Source: Campylobacter volucris
Lineage (GTDB): Bacteria; Campylobacterota; Campylobacteria; Campylobacterales; Campylobacteraceae
DNA length: 64,000 nucleotides
Assembly: GCF_008011665.1 (NCBI RefSeq)
Contig: NZ_VOWJ01000013.1
Location: 162,494 to 226,493 of the forward strand
Direction: 5' to 3'
Shown: piece after piece, positions 20,169 to 29,515 of the stretch
Layout of the letters: every line of letters starts with the position of its first letter
How positions within the stretch are numbered: position 1 is the stretch's first letter
The notes under the pieces: model-generated
The model's input: only the letters and a program-made list of their open reading frames with translations
Databases searched by the model: none
What the model was told of the DNA's origin: nothing
Position numbers and translations under genes: made by a program

Positions 20169-20515
20169 TCTTTTTGCAACTCCTTTTTATGTGTTTTAAA
20201 ATACTCCCAAAATGGAAAAGTCTTGCATTGATTTGGTCTGTATTTGTAGATTAGACATTTTTTATGCATTGTATCAAAAAAAATACAACGATAACCATCT
20301 TTGTATTTTTCTTCTTTAAAACTAAATTTAAAGCCAACTTTGATGAGGTATTGTTTTTGAAATTCTTCAAAACTCAAATTTAAAAAATTTGCTATTTTAT
20401 AGAGCTCATCTTGATTGGCAAATATATAGCCACTTTCTCCAGTGCAACATTTGCCTTGACATTTTTGACAAGCATTTTCATCGAAAGTGTAATCATAATC
20501 TTTATTATAAATCAT
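20144..20515 (-). CDS. YkgJ family cysteine-cluster protein
   Basis: A 123-residue protein with the zinc/iron-chelating cysteine cluster of the YkgJ/UPF0153 family: CQKCQGKCCTGES near residue 15, CIFFDTMHKKCLIYKYRPNQCKTFPFW near residue 77, and two further Cys at the end (ECIGVCFH). The family is thought to bind a metal or Fe-S cluster; no reaction is established. It overlaps the methyltransferase upstream by 11 bases and the TPR gene downstream by 25 bases. Confidence 0.87.
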   Translation of the reverse strand: MIYNKDYDYTFDENACQKCQGKCCTGESGYIFANQDELYKIANFLNLSFEEFQKQYLIKVGFKFSFKEEKYKDGYRCIFFDTMHKKCLIYKYRPNQCKTFPFWEYFKTHKKELQKECIGVCFH

Positions 20516-21197
20516 AACTAATTGTTCCAGTTGTTTTGTAAATTTCTTCTACGATTTGATTTAATTTATCATTTTTATATATAAATAGCGGTGGTGAAAT
20601 TTCAATAGGACCTTTGCTATTTTTTCTAGCTTCTAATAGCATTAATCTTGCTGATTTAGCATTATTAGAGTGGATAAATTGCAATTTGGTAAGTTTTATT
20701 TTATATTGCATAAAATAAGCACAAATTGCATCTAAAAATTCAGCCTCATAGCACATATAAATTTTTCCATTTGGTTTGATTATAGAATTCATCTTAGCTA
20801 TCATTTTTTCAAGCGGCATAAATTCTTGATATCTTGAAATGTTCGTATGTAAATCATCTGTTTTTTGAGTATTTTGTTTATAAAATGGAGGATTGGAAAC
20901 TAAATAATCAAATTTAACATCACTTTTAAAATGTAAAAAATCTTGACAAATAGTTTTAACATTCAAGCCATTTTCTATAGAATTTTTACAAGTTAAATCA
21001 ATATTTTTTTGTTGTATATCAAGCATAAAGACTTTAGAATTTGGAAATTTTTGTTTTATTAATAAGCCTAAAATTCCACAACCACAACCTATATCTAAAA
21101 TATTTCCTTGTAAATTTTGTTTGGATAAAAAATCAAAAAGTAAAAGACTATCGTTGTTGTAACGATAGCCTTTTGGATATTGAAAGAGCTTTAACAT
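20505..21197 (-). CDS. Class I SAM methyltransferase (TrmN6-like)
   Basis: A 230-residue N6-adenine-type methyltransferase. The SAM loop is ILDIGCGCGILGLLI near residue 36, and the catalytic motif IV is YLVSNPPFYKQ near residue 101 (the NPPF tetrad). The N-terminal LFQYPKGYRYNNDSLLLFDFL is typical of tRNA1(Val) A37 N6-methyltransferases (TrmN6/YfiC), so tRNA is the likely substrate, with ribosomal RNA as the alternative. The start at 21197 overlaps the upstream oxidoreductase end by 7 bases. Confidence 0.85.
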   Translation of the reverse strand: MLKLFQYPKGYRYNNDSLLLFDFLSKQNLQGNILDIGCGCGILGLLIKQKFPNSKVFMLDIQQKNIDLTCKNSIENGLNVKTICQDFLHFKSDVKFDYLVSNPPFYKQNTQKTDDLHTNISRYQEFMPLEKMIAKMNSIIKPNGKIYMCYEAEFLDAICAYFMQYKIKLTKLQFIHSNNAKSARLMLLEARKNSKGPIEISPPLFIYKNDKLNQIVEEIYKTTGTISYDL

Positions 21198-22135
21198 TTA
21201 TAAAGATGATTGCAGATTTTAAATGCATCATTTAAACCCACAACGATAGAAGCACCATTTTTACTAGCTATGTCTCCAGCTACAAACAAACCTTTAACAT
21301 TGCTTTCTTTATTTTCATTAAAACTTGGAATGCCTTTATCATCTACTTGTATAGAGCATTTTTGTAAAAAATCAAGTGGAGTTGAACCACCTATAGCATA
21401 AATAATACGATCATAAATTTCACTAGAATTATCAGTAAAATTGACCTTAGCTTTGCCACTTTCATCTTCAATGCTTATAATGTCTATGCCAAGTTTTGCT
21501 TGAATAGCACCTTCGTTAAATGCTTTATGTAAATTTTCAAGATTGATATCATTTAATCTTGAAAAAGTTTCTCTTCTATAGCAAAGTGTAATATCGTTGT
21601 TTTTGGCTAGATCTATTGCGTATTCTGCAGCTGAATTTCCTCCGCCAACTACCAAAATTTTTTCATTTTGGCTAGTAGAGTTAGCGTTAAAATTTATAAT
21701 TTTAGTTAAAGTCATAGGTAGAGTGTAGCTTGGCTTGTTTGGTTTTCCCATTCTACCTATAGCAACTACAGCGTTTTTGCAAATATAGTTTTCATTTGCA
21801 GTGCTAACTATAAAATTTTCACCATCTTGTTTAATACTTTCAACTTCACTTGAAAATTTAATTTCAAGATTATGTTCTTTAATTGTTTTTTCGAAAGTTT
21901 CTATAGTGCTTTCTCTAGTTCCATCGTTAAAATCTATATGACCATGATTTGTGCTATCACAACCTTTATAAGCTTTATCAACTCTTTTGCCTTCTTTGTA
22001 GAATTTAACTAAAGTTTGACAAATTGCATCAGCTTTTTCTAGTATGATTACTTCTTTATTTTTTATTTTTGCTTCTACTCCAGCTGCGATACCAGCAGGT
22101 CCAGCACCAATAACTACCATATCAAAAATTTTCAT
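21191..22135 (-). CDS. FAD/NAD(P)-binding thioredoxin-reductase-like oxidoreductase
   Basis: A 314-residue flavoprotein with two Rossmann motifs: MVVIGAGPAGIAAGVEA at residues 6-22 (FAD) and KILVVGGGNSAAEYAIDLA near residue 160 (NAD(P)H), closing with GLFVAGDIASKNGASIVVGLNDA (FAD-binding C-terminus). It resembles the TrxR/YpdA fold but has no C-x-x-C redox pair, so it is not a thioredoxin reductase; a disulphide-reductase-like or ferredoxin/flavodoxin-linked role is possible. Ribosome binding site AAGGGAAAAG precedes the ATG. It heads the minus-strand operon running to selU. The 245-base gap to the divergent MFS gene contains only AT-rich sequence with no feature I can support. Confidence 0.85.
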   Translation of the reverse strand: MKIFDMVVIGAGPAGIAAGVEAKIKNKEVIILEKADAICQTLVKFYKEGKRVDKAYKGCDSTNHGHIDFNDGTRESTIETFEKTIKEHNLEIKFSSEVESIKQDGENFIVSTANENYICKNAVVAIGRMGKPNKPSYTLPMTLTKIINFNANSTSQNEKILVVGGGNSAAEYAIDLAKNNDITLCYRRETFSRLNDINLENLHKAFNEGAIQAKLGIDIISIEDESGKAKVNFTDNSSEIYDRIIYAIGGSTPLDFLQKCSIQVDDKGIPSFNENKESNVKGLFVAGDIASKNGASIVVGLNDAFKICNHLYKC

Positions 22136-22380
22136 CTTTTCCCTTTGTAAATATATTTAATTAGTAAAATTTATCAAAAAAATGATAATAAAAAATAAAA
22201 TATAACCATAAATTTTACTCTTGCCGTATAATGATTTTAATTTAAAAATAATAATTTTTTATTATATATATTTTCAATGTGTAAAAATAAACCAAATAAA
22301 ATAATTTTTGTATAAAATTTTATTTATTTTTATATTAAAAGATTAAAAATTATATATTATAAAAATAAGGAGGTGTAAAT

Positions 22381-23628
22381 ATGACACAAAAAATACAAAA
22401 TTTAAAAAATAATTTTTTTACTCTTTTGTTGCTTTCTTTTTGTGGATCTATAATTTATGGATTACCTTATTTTAGAAAGTATTATTATGATGATTATATG
22501 GCACTTTATAATCTTAATAATTTCCAAATGGGGCTTTTGGGAAGTGCTTATGGATTACTTGGATTATTTTCTTATGCCTTAGGTGGATATTTAGCTGATA
22601 GGTTTGCTCCAAAAAAATTATTAATTTTTTCTCTAATTGCCACAGGGTGTGGAGGATTGTTACATTTGTATTTTACTTCTTTGAACGTATTGCTTATTAT
22701 ATATGGAATTTGGGGTATTACATCTTTACTTACTTTTTGGCCGTCTTTGATTAAAATAGTTAGAAGTCTAGCAAATTCTAAAGAACAAGCTAGAGCTTAT
22801 GGGATTTTTGAAGGAGGTAGAGGTGTTGTTGGAGCTATTCATTTGGCTATTGCTACAAGTATATTTGGATATTTTCAAACCAAATCCTTAGCTTCACAAG
22901 GCATTGAAATGGTAATTGTATTCTACTCTTTAGCGCCTATTATCAGTGCTATTTTGTTATTTTTTCTTTTAAAAGATAAGGTGGAAGAAAAGAGTGAAAA
23001 ATTAAGATTGCAAGACTTGTTTGTATTGTTAAAAAATTCAGCCCTTTGGTTGATTGTAGTGATTACTTTTTGTACATATTTTTTTAATATGAGTTTTTAT
23101 TATTTTACTCCTTATGCAAGTAATATTATAGGTACATCAGCAGTTTTTGCAGCTATTTTAACCGTTTTAGCTCAATACATTCGTCCTGTATCTTCTACCA
23201 TAGGTGGTTTTGTGGCCGATGGTTATGGTAAGGCTAAAGTCATGCTAATAGGGTTTGTAATGATGGGTATTGGTGTTATGTTTTTAATGCTTAGTTCAAA
23301 TTTAAGTGGATTTTTGCAAATGGCTGTTTTAACTAGTTCATGTGTAGTAGTTTATGTGGCAATGTATTCTAATTTTGGAATTTATTATTCTTTATTAAGT
23401 GAGGGAAAAATTCCTATACATTTAACAGGAATGGCCATAGGTATAGTATCTACTTTTGGTTATTTACCTGAAGTTTTTGCTCCACTTTTAGCTGGAGATT
23501 TGCTTGATAGATATGCAGGGGTAAAAGGATATCATTATTATTTTAGCATCATGATAATTATGGCTATTTTAGGTGTGATATTTTGCAGTGTATGGATTAA
23601 AAAATACAACAAAAAGGAAAAATTATGA
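22381..23628 (+). CDS. MFS transporter
   Basis: A 415-residue major facilitator permease with about 12 hydrophobic segments. The cytoplasmic-loop signature is visible after TM2, GGYLADRFAPKKLL near residue 70, and a second copy GGFVADGYGKAKVML near residue 280. The overall pattern recalls the organophosphate:phosphate/sugar-phosphate-type branch, but the substrate cannot be read from sequence. A strong AAGGAGGTG lies seven bases before the ATG. It overlaps the CocE/NonD hydrolase by 4 bases, implying that the transporter imports (or exports) what the hydrolase handles. Confidence 0.88.
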   Translation: MTQKIQNLKNNFFTLLLLSFCGSIIYGLPYFRKYYYDDYMALYNLNNFQMGLLGSAYGLLGLFSYALGGYLADRFAPKKLLIFSLIATGCGGLLHLYFTSLNVLLIIYGIWGITSLLTFWPSLIKIVRSLANSKEQARAYGIFEGGRGVVGAIHLAIATSIFGYFQTKSLASQGIEMVIVFYSLAPIISAILLFFLLKDKVEEKSEKLRLQDLFVLLKNSALWLIVVITFCTYFFNMSFYYFTPYASNIIGTSAVFAAILTVLAQYIRPVSSTIGGFVADGYGKAKVMLIGFVMMGIGVMFLMLSSNLSGFLQMAVLTSSCVVVYVAMYSNFGIYYSLLSEGKIPIHLTGMAIGIVSTFGYLPEVFAPLLAGDLLDRYAGVKGYHYYFSIMIIMAILGVIFCSVWIKKYNKKEKL

Positions 23629-25508
23629 AAAAAATTATAAAAGATTTTAAATATAAAGTAAAAGTTATTGAAAATGAATGGATAGTTTTAAAAGATGGAG
23701 TTAGGTTATCTGCTAGAATTTGGTTACCACAAACAAATGAAAAAATACCAGCAATTTTAGAATATATACCTTATAGAAAAAATGATGGTACAAGGACAAG
23801 AGATGAACCTATGCATGGGTATTTTGCTGGAAATGGTTATGCTGTTGTGAGAGTAGATATGAGAGGAAGTGGGGAATCAGATGGACTTTTAAAAGATGAG
23901 TATCTAAAACAAGAGCAAGATGATGCCTTAGAAGTTATAGAATGGATAGCTAAGCAAGAATGGTGCAATGCAAATATAGGTATGATGGGTAAGTCTTGGG
24001 GAGGGTTTAACTCCTTGCAAGTAGCAGCTAGAAAGCCAAAAAATTTAAAAGCCATTATAGTGGTAGGTTTTACTGATGATAGATACAATGATGATATACA
24101 TTATAAGGGTGGTTGTTTATTAAATGATAATTTTTGGTGGGGCAATATAATGCTAGCTTACCAATCTCGCTTTGTAGATCCAAAGATTGATCCAAATGGA
24201 AGAGCTAAATGGTTAAATAGACTTGAAAATATGCCACTATGGCCAGCTTTATGGCTTGAGCATACTTTAAAAGATGAGTATTGGAAACATGGTTCAGTAA
24301 GTGAAAATTATAATGACATAGAAGTTCCTGTTTTTGCTTTAGATGGATGGGCTGATTCTTATACCAATCCAGTTTTTACTCTAATGCAAGGTTTAAAAGT
24401 GCCAAAAAAGGCTATCATAGGACCTTGGGCTCATGTTTATCCACACGATGGAGCTCCACTTCCAGCTATGGGATTTTTACAAGAAGCTTTAAAATGGTGG
24501 GATAAATGGCTAAAAAATATAGACAATAATGTTTTAGATTGTCCTATGATACAAGCTTATATTGAAAATTCTATAAAACCAAATTCTAAGATAGAATTTA
24601 TAGATGGTCGTTTTGTTGGTATTGATGATATACAAAAAGATATTAAGTATGGACATTATTATGTAAATCCATATCAACTAAAACAAGAAAAAAGTAATGC
24701 TTTTATAAAAATAAACACTCCTTTAAATCATGGTCTATTAGCAGGTGAATGGATGGGGGCAGGAGTTTTAGGAGAAAGTCCATGTGATCAAAGATTAGAT
24801 GATGGAATGGCTGTAATTTTTGAAAGTGAAATTTTACAAGATAATTTAGATGTTTTGGGGTTTCCACTACTTAATGTAAAATTTTCAAGTGATAAAGAAA
24901 AAGCTATGTTATTTGCACAACTTAGCGAAGTAAGAGATGATGGCTTTGTGCAAAGAGTGAGTTATGGGGTATTGAATTTAGCATTAAGCGATAATAAAGA
25001 AAAATTTGAGCCTTTAGAAAAAGATAAATTTATAGTTAAACAATTAAAGCTTGATTTATGCGGACATAGATTTTCAAAAGGTTCTAAGATAAGACTTTCT
25101 TTGGCAAATACCTTTTGGCCTATGTTTTGGCCTATGCCAGAAATTTCAACTTTAACTTTAGATTTAAGTGAGTGTAAAATTTCATTACCAATTTTTAATG
25201 GTAAAGATAGCAACAAAATAAATTTAGAGCCACAAAGTGCGCCTTTGACACCTTTGACTTTACTAAAAGAAGGTAAGGTTGATAGAACTATATCTTATGA
25301 TATTTTAAGTGATACTTGGACTTGCATTACAGATGGAGTTGGAGGAGTTTTTGGAGAGGGTGTTTATAGGTTTGATGAGGTTGATGTTTTGGTTGAACAT
25401 AACTTAAAAAGAGAACTTAGTTTAAAAAATAATGATCCGCTAAGTGCCAAAATACACCATTACCCAAAAAATGAAAATAGGCAGAGAAAATTGTATGATA
25501 GATACTGA
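23625..25508 (+). CDS. CocE/NonD family hydrolase, frameshifted near the C-terminus
   Basis: A 627-residue alpha/beta hydrolase of the X-Pro dipeptidyl-peptidase S15 / CocE family. An N-terminal IWLPQTNEKIPAILEYIPYRKNDG segment (residue 32 on) leads to VVRVDMRGSGESDG (oxyanion region), then the nucleophile GMMGKSWGGFNSLQ near residue 123; Asp is likely in LDGWADSYT near 242 and His in GPWAHVYPHDG near 270. A C-terminal jelly-roll domain follows. The last 17 or so residues before the stop are out of register: a 1-base change in the A6 tract at 25466-25471 diverts the frame, and the proper family C-terminus continues in the +1 frame to 25635. There is no signal peptide. Substrate unknown (peptide, ester or amide). 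Confidence 0.85.
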   Translation: MKKIIKDFKYKVKVIENEWIVLKDGVRLSARIWLPQTNEKIPAILEYIPYRKNDGTRTRDEPMHGYFAGNGYAVVRVDMRGSGESDGLLKDEYLKQEQDDALEVIEWIAKQEWCNANIGMMGKSWGGFNSLQVAARKPKNLKAIIVVGFTDDRYNDDIHYKGGCLLNDNFWWGNIMLAYQSRFVDPKIDPNGRAKWLNRLENMPLWPALWLEHTLKDEYWKHGSVSENYNDIEVPVFALDGWADSYTNPVFTLMQGLKVPKKAIIGPWAHVYPHDGAPLPAMGFLQEALKWWDKWLKNIDNNVLDCPMIQAYIENSIKPNSKIEFIDGRFVGIDDIQKDIKYGHYYVNPYQLKQEKSNAFIKINTPLNHGLLAGEWMGAGVLGESPCDQRLDDGMAVIFESEILQDNLDVLGFPLLNVKFSSDKEKAMLFAQLSEVRDDGFVQRVSYGVLNLALSDNKEKFEPLEKDKFIVKQLKLDLCGHRFSKGSKIRLSLANTFWPMFWPMPEISTLTLDLSECKISLPIFNGKDSNKINLEPQSAPLTPLTLLKEGKVDRTISYDILSDTWTCITDGVGGVFGEGVYRFDEVDVLVEHNLKRELSLKNNDPLSAKIHHYPKNENRQRKLYDRY

Positions 25509-25635
25509 CATTATACTAACTCAAACAAGTGATATGGAGTATTTTTATATAAAAGGAGATATGAAAGTTAAAGAAAATGAAAAACTTGTATTTGAAAAAA
25601 AATACGATCATAAAATAAAAAGAAATAGTTTATGA
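25472..25635 (+). pseudogene. Out-of-frame C-terminal tail of the CocE/NonD hydrolase
   Basis: In the +1 frame after the A6 tract, residues IGRENCMIDTDIILTQTSD, then YFYIKGDMKVKENEKLVFEKKYDHKIKRNSL look exactly like the usual C-terminus of CocE/NonD proteins (a TQTSD-type strand, then F-x-W-D-x-IPRD-like ending). Removing one A restores a roughly 670-residue protein, the normal family length. The tail's TGA is immediately followed by a terminator hairpin, supporting that this, not 25508, is the ancestral end. Could be a true mutation, a contingency tract, or a sequencing/assembly error. Confidence 0.72.
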
Positions 25636-25637
25636 GC

Positions 25638-25664
25638 TTTCCAAAGTGAAATTCGCTTTGGAAA
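25638..25664 (+). terminator. Terminator of the MFS-CocE operon
   Basis: TTTCCAAAG at 25638-25646 pairs with CTTTGGAAA at 25656-25664; inner bases extend the stem with one G-T pair. It starts two bases after the stop of the out-of-frame hydrolase tail and is followed by a weak T-rich stretch. Confidence 0.6.
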
Positions 25665-25715
25665 TTATTAAACTTTAATGATATTTTATATGATACATGA
25701 ATTATTTTTTTAAAA

Positions 25716-26321
25716 TCAATCCTTAAATTCCACCACTTCATTAAAATCAAAACGAAATTTTTCACCTTTTATTTCAGTGCTAGGATATCCTAGGGTAATT
25801 AGCAAAGAAACTCTTTGTTTGTTTATATCAAGTTTTAAGTATTGATTGATTTTATCTTGATCAAATCCACCTATTACACAAGCTCCTAAATTTAAATTGA
25901 AAGTTGCATTAATGATATTGGTAGAGGCTATATGACATTGTTCTCTTGCATAAGCAAAGCTTTGTTCTAAATTCATGCCATCGATAAAAGGTTTATATAT
26001 ATTTAAATACATGTCTATTTTTTCTTGACTTAGTTTTTTCTTTTTCATTTTTTCTTCAAAATATTCTTTAAAGTCAGCTCTAGCTAAAACTACAACAATA
26101 GCTGCGCAATTTTGCACATGGGCTTGATTGTTAGCTATTTGAGAAATTTCTTTTTTATGTTTTTTGTTTTGAAAGATTAAAAATCTCCAAGGTTCAAGAC
26201 CTAATGAACTCGGAGACAATCTAGCACATTCTAATATATAACTTAAGTCTTTTTTGGAAATTTCTTTATCAAGATAAGATCTAATAGACGAGCGATTTTG
26301 CATGAGTTGTAGATAATCCAT
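25716..26321 (-). CDS. Nitroreductase family NAD(P)H oxidoreductase
   Basis: A 201-residue FMN-dependent nitroreductase. NRSSIRSYLDKEIS at residues 8-21 is the FMN phosphate-binding start, ARLSPSSLGLEPWRFLIF near residue 33 and the late LNLGACVIGGFD, LLITLGYPS motifs are family hallmarks. Length is standard. In Campylobacter and Helicobacter RdxA-type members activate nitroimidazoles; whether this one does is not shown by sequence. It is monocistronic on the minus strand, convergent with the CocE hydrolase and divergent from macA; the 131-base spacer to macA contains only AT-rich DNA. Confidence 0.88.
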   Translation of the reverse strand: MDYLQLMQNRSSIRSYLDKEISKKDLSYILECARLSPSSLGLEPWRFLIFQNKKHKKEISQIANNQAHVQNCAAIVVVLARADFKEYFEEKMKKKKLSQEKIDMYLNIYKPFIDGMNLEQSFAYAREQCHIASTNIINATFNLNLGACVIGGFDQDKINQYLKLDINKQRVSLLITLGYPSTEIKGEKFRFDFNEVVEFKD

Positions 26322-26452
26322 AATTTTTCCTTTTTTTGTTTTTATATGCTAATTAAATAATACTTTAAAATTATTAAAATAATATCTTATATTGATACAA
26401 TTTTATTTTGGCTTTATAAAAATATTTTATTATTTTAGAAAAAAAGGTTTGT

Positions 26453-27586
26453 ATGAGAAAAATTGTTTATTTGATATTATTGTTGATCGTGTTTGGAATT
26501 TGTGTGTATTTTTTATTGTTTGCTAATAAAGAAAAAATTGATTATTTAACCGTTGAAGTTCAAAGACAAGATATAACTCAAAGCATAGAGGCTATCGGTG
26601 AAGTATATGCTAAAACTCAAGTTGATGTTGGTGCACAAGTTAGCGGGCAAATAGTAAAACTTTATGTTGATTTAGGAGATCATGTAAATGAAGGGGAATT
26701 AATAGCTCAAATTGATAAAGATAAACAACAAAATGATCTTGATATTACCAAAGCAAAACTTGAAAGTACTAAAGCGAATTTAGAAAGTAAAAAAATTGCC
26801 TTAGATATAGCTTTAAGGCAGTATCAAAGAGAGCAAAAACTATATGAAAAAATGGCCACTTCTTTAGAAAATCTTGAAAATTTAAAAAATAATTTTTATG
26901 CTTTAAGAGCAAATGTAGCAGAATTAAAAGCCCAAACAACCCAACTTGAAATTTCTTTAAAAAATGCTCAAAAAGATTTAGCTTATACAACCATTAAAGC
27001 ACCAAGTAAGGGTGAAATCATCAATGTAGCAGTCGAAGAAGGACAAACCGTAAATGCAAATCAAAATACTCCAAGTATAGTGCGTTTAGCAGATTTAAGC
27101 GAGATGGAAATTCGTATGCAAATAGCTGAAGCAGATATTAATAAAATTGCAGTAGGCAAAAGTGTGAAATTTAGCATCTTAAACGAGCCTGATAAAAAAT
27201 ATGAAGCTATCATTTCAAGCATAGATCCAGCAAATACTACTATCACTAATGCAACTAGTAATTCAAATTTAAATTCTACTTCAAATACTAGTGCAAATGC
27301 TGTGTATTATTATGCTAGATTTTTTGTAAAAAATGAAAATAACTTTTTGCGAATTGGCATGAGTACAGAAAATGAAATAGCTATTAAAATTGAAAAAGAT
27401 GCTTTGGTAATTCCAACTTTGGCAATTCATAGCGATATCAATGGATATTATGTAGAAATTTTAAAAGATGATAAAATTGTAGTAAAAACTCCTGTGCAAT
27501 TAGGTATCAAAGATAGTCTTAATACACAAATTTTAAAAGGTTTGAATGAAAATGATTTAGTCATTATAGGTAAAAGTGCAAAATGA
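26453..27586 (+). CDS. macA: MacA-type efflux periplasmic adaptor
   Basis: A 377-residue membrane-fusion protein linking MacB to an outer-membrane channel. Residues 4-24 are an uncleaved N-terminal membrane anchor. A biotinyl-lipoyl half-motif ([23 protein letters not shown] near residue 62) is followed by an alpha-helical hairpin of about 100 residues (to [15 protein letters not shown] near 180), then the second lipoyl half and a beta-barrel domain. A Thr/Ser/Asn-rich insert lies near residues 262-282. The stop overlaps macB in ATGA form. Together with the next two genes it forms a tripartite ABC exporter for macrolides, peptides or siderophore-like compounds. Confidence 0.92.
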   Translation: MRKIVYLILLLIVFGICVYFLLFANKEKIDYLTVEVQRQDITQSIEAIGEVYAKTQVDVGAQVSGQIVKLYVDLGDHVNEGELIAQIDKDKQQNDLDITKAKLESTKANLESKKIALDIALRQYQREQKLYEKMATSLENLENLKNNFYALRANVAELKAQTTQLEISLKNAQKDLAYTTIKAPSKGEIINVAVEEGQTVNANQNTPSIVRLADLSEMEIRMQIAEADINKIAVGKSVKFSILNEPDKKYEAIISSIDPANTTITNATSNSNLNSTSNTSANAVYYYARFFVKNENNFLRIGMSTENEIAIKIEKDALVIPTLAIHSDINGYYVEILKDDKIVVKTPVQLGIKDSLNTQILKGLNENDLVIIGKSAK

Positions 27587-29514
27587 TACTTTTAAAAAGT
27601 ATTTCTAAAAAGATTAATACTGCTACTATTTTAGATAATATTAGTCTTAGAATTTGCAAAGGTGAATTTGTAGCTATTATTGGTCAATCAGGTAGCGGTA
27701 AAACTTCTCTTTTAAACATCATAGGAACTTTAGATGAGCCAAGTAGCGGGGAATATTTTTTAGATAATTATGATGTTAATAAAGCTTCAAAAGATGAAAA
27801 AGCAAGGCTTAGAAGAGAAAAAATAGGCTTTATTTTTCAAAGATACAATCTGCTTAATTTATTAAATGCTAAAGAAAATGTAGCTTTACCAGCTGTATAT
27901 GCAGGTAAAAATAAAAATGAGCGTTTGGAAAAAGCTAAAAAATTACTTTCATTTTTAGAGCTTGATCATAAAGAATTTTCAAAACCAAATCAATTAAGTG
28001 GCGGACAACAGCAAAGAGTGTCTATAGCAAGAGCGTTAATAAATGGTGGTGAGTTAATTTTGGCTGATGAGCCAACAGGAGCTCTTGATTCTAAAAGTGG
28101 AAAAATAGTTTTAGAAATTTTAACTAAACTTAATGAGCAAGGCCATACTATAGTTTTAGTGACACACGATCCTTGTATAGCTGCTATGGCAAAAAGAGTT
28201 ATTGAAATTAAAGATGGAAAAATTATTAAAGATAGCAATCCAAAAGAGCTCATAAATCCTGATAAAAAAATAATAGATAAAGAAAGAAAAAGTTTTGCTT
28301 TGTTAAAAAATCAAATTTTTGAAAGCTTTAAGATGTCAATAGCAGCTATCATCGCTCATAAACTACGATCTTTATTGACTATGCTTGGAATTATTATAGG
28401 TATAGCTTCAGTAGTTTGTGTAGTAGCTTTAGGTCTTGGGGCTCAACAAAGCATCTTAGCTTCTATAAGCTCTATTGGGACAAATACCATAGAAGTAGTA
28501 TCTGGAAGAGGATTAGGAGATATAAGATCAGGTAAAACGCGTTTGAATTTAAGCGACTTAAAGACTTTAAGCTCTTTGCCTTATTTAGAGGCTGTAGAAG
28601 CTGATGTGGGTAAGGTTGGGGTTGTAACTTATAAAAGTAATTCTTTGCAAGCTAGAATTTATGGAGTAGGGCCAAATCATTTAAAACTTAGAGGTTTTGT
28701 GATGGTAGATGGGAGGTTTATTAATTATGAAGATATTAAGGATAATACAAATATATGTATAGTTGATGAAAATGCCTTGAGAATTTTATTTGAAAATGCT
28801 AATACCAGAAGTATTTTAGGTAAAAGTATCATTTTTAATCAACAACCTTTAACTATAGTAGGTGTTTTAAAACGCGAAAGAGATAATAAGGGTTTTAGAG
28901 CCGATGAAAATACTATAAAAATTTATATTCCCTACACTACCTTGATAAATAAAATCACAGGTGATAAGCAAATAAGATCTATAGTTGCCAAGGTCAAAGA
29001 TGAAGTTAATCCATCTTTGGCAGAGGAAGCTATGGTAAAAATTTTAAAAATCAAACGAGGTAAAAAAGATTTTTTTACTATTAATTCTGATGCTATTAAG
29101 AATGCAGTAGAAGAAAATACAGCTACTTTAACTTTATTAGTATCTTCTATAGCTGTGGTTTCTTTGATAGTAGGAGGCATTGGGGTGATGAATATTATGC
29201 TAGTTTCTGTGAGCGAAAGAACAAGAGAGATTGGTATCAGAATGGCTATAGGAGCTAGGAAAGAAGATATTTTAATGCAGTTTTTAATAGAAGCGGTTTT
29301 GATTTGTTCTTTTGGTGCTATTTTTGGTGTTTTACTTTCTTTTGCGATAGTAGAAGTTTTTAATTCTTTAAGTATAGGTTTTACAATGATACTTTCTTTA
29401 AATTCTGTATTTTTAGGGCTTTTAAGTTCTGTTTTTATTGGGCTTGTATTTGGATTTTTTCCAGCTAAAAATGCTGCAAATTTAAATCCTATTAATGCTC
29501 TATCAAAGGAATAA
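27583..29514 (+). CDS. macB: MacB-type ABC exporter (fused ATPase-permease)
   Basis: A 643-residue half-transporter. The ATPase domain (residues 1-225) has Walker [14 protein letters not shown] near 36, Q-loop FQRYNLL, signature [15 protein letters not shown] near 138, Walker [13 protein letters not shown] near 158 and the switch His in VLVTHD. One transmembrane helix follows ([21 protein letters not shown] near 265), then the large periplasmic MacB core domain, then three C-terminal helices including [29 protein letters not shown] near 530. All parts of a MacB are present. Its start overlaps macA; the outer-membrane gene follows with the same coupling. Confidence 0.95.
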   Translation: MILLKSISKKINTATILDNISLRICKGEFVAIIGQSGSGKTSLLNIIGTLDEPSSGEYFLDNYDVNKASKDEKARLRREKIGFIFQRYNLLNLLNAKENVALPAVYAGKNKNERLEKAKKLLSFLELDHKEFSKPNQLSGGQQQRVSIARALINGGELILADEPTGALDSKSGKIVLEILTKLNEQGHTIVLVTHDPCIAAMAKRVIEIKDGKIIKDSNPKELINPDKKIIDKERKSFALLKNQIFESFKMSIAAIIAHKLRSLLTMLGIIIGIASVVCVVALGLGAQQSILASISSIGTNTIEVVSGRGLGDIRSGKTRLNLSDLKTLSSLPYLEAVEADVGKVGVVTYKSNSLQARIYGVGPNHLKLRGFVMVDGRFINYEDIKDNTNICIVDENALRILFENANTRSILGKSIIFNQQPLTIVGVLKRERDNKGFRADENTIKIYIPYTTLINKITGDKQIRSIVAKVKDEVNPSLAEEAMVKILKIKRGKKDFFTINSDAIKNAVEENTATLTLLVSSIAVVSLIVGGIGVMNIMLVSVSERTREIGIRMAIGARKEDILMQFLIEAVLICSFGAIFGVLLSFAIVEVFNSLSIGFTMILSLNSVFLGLLSSVFIGLVFGFFPAKNAANLNPINALSKE

Positions 29515-29515
29515 A

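Noticed and set aside
25444..25635. Independent 63-residue gene after the CocE hydrolase
   Set aside because: Its sequence is the missing C-terminus of the hydrolase in a shifted frame and has no start signal of its own.
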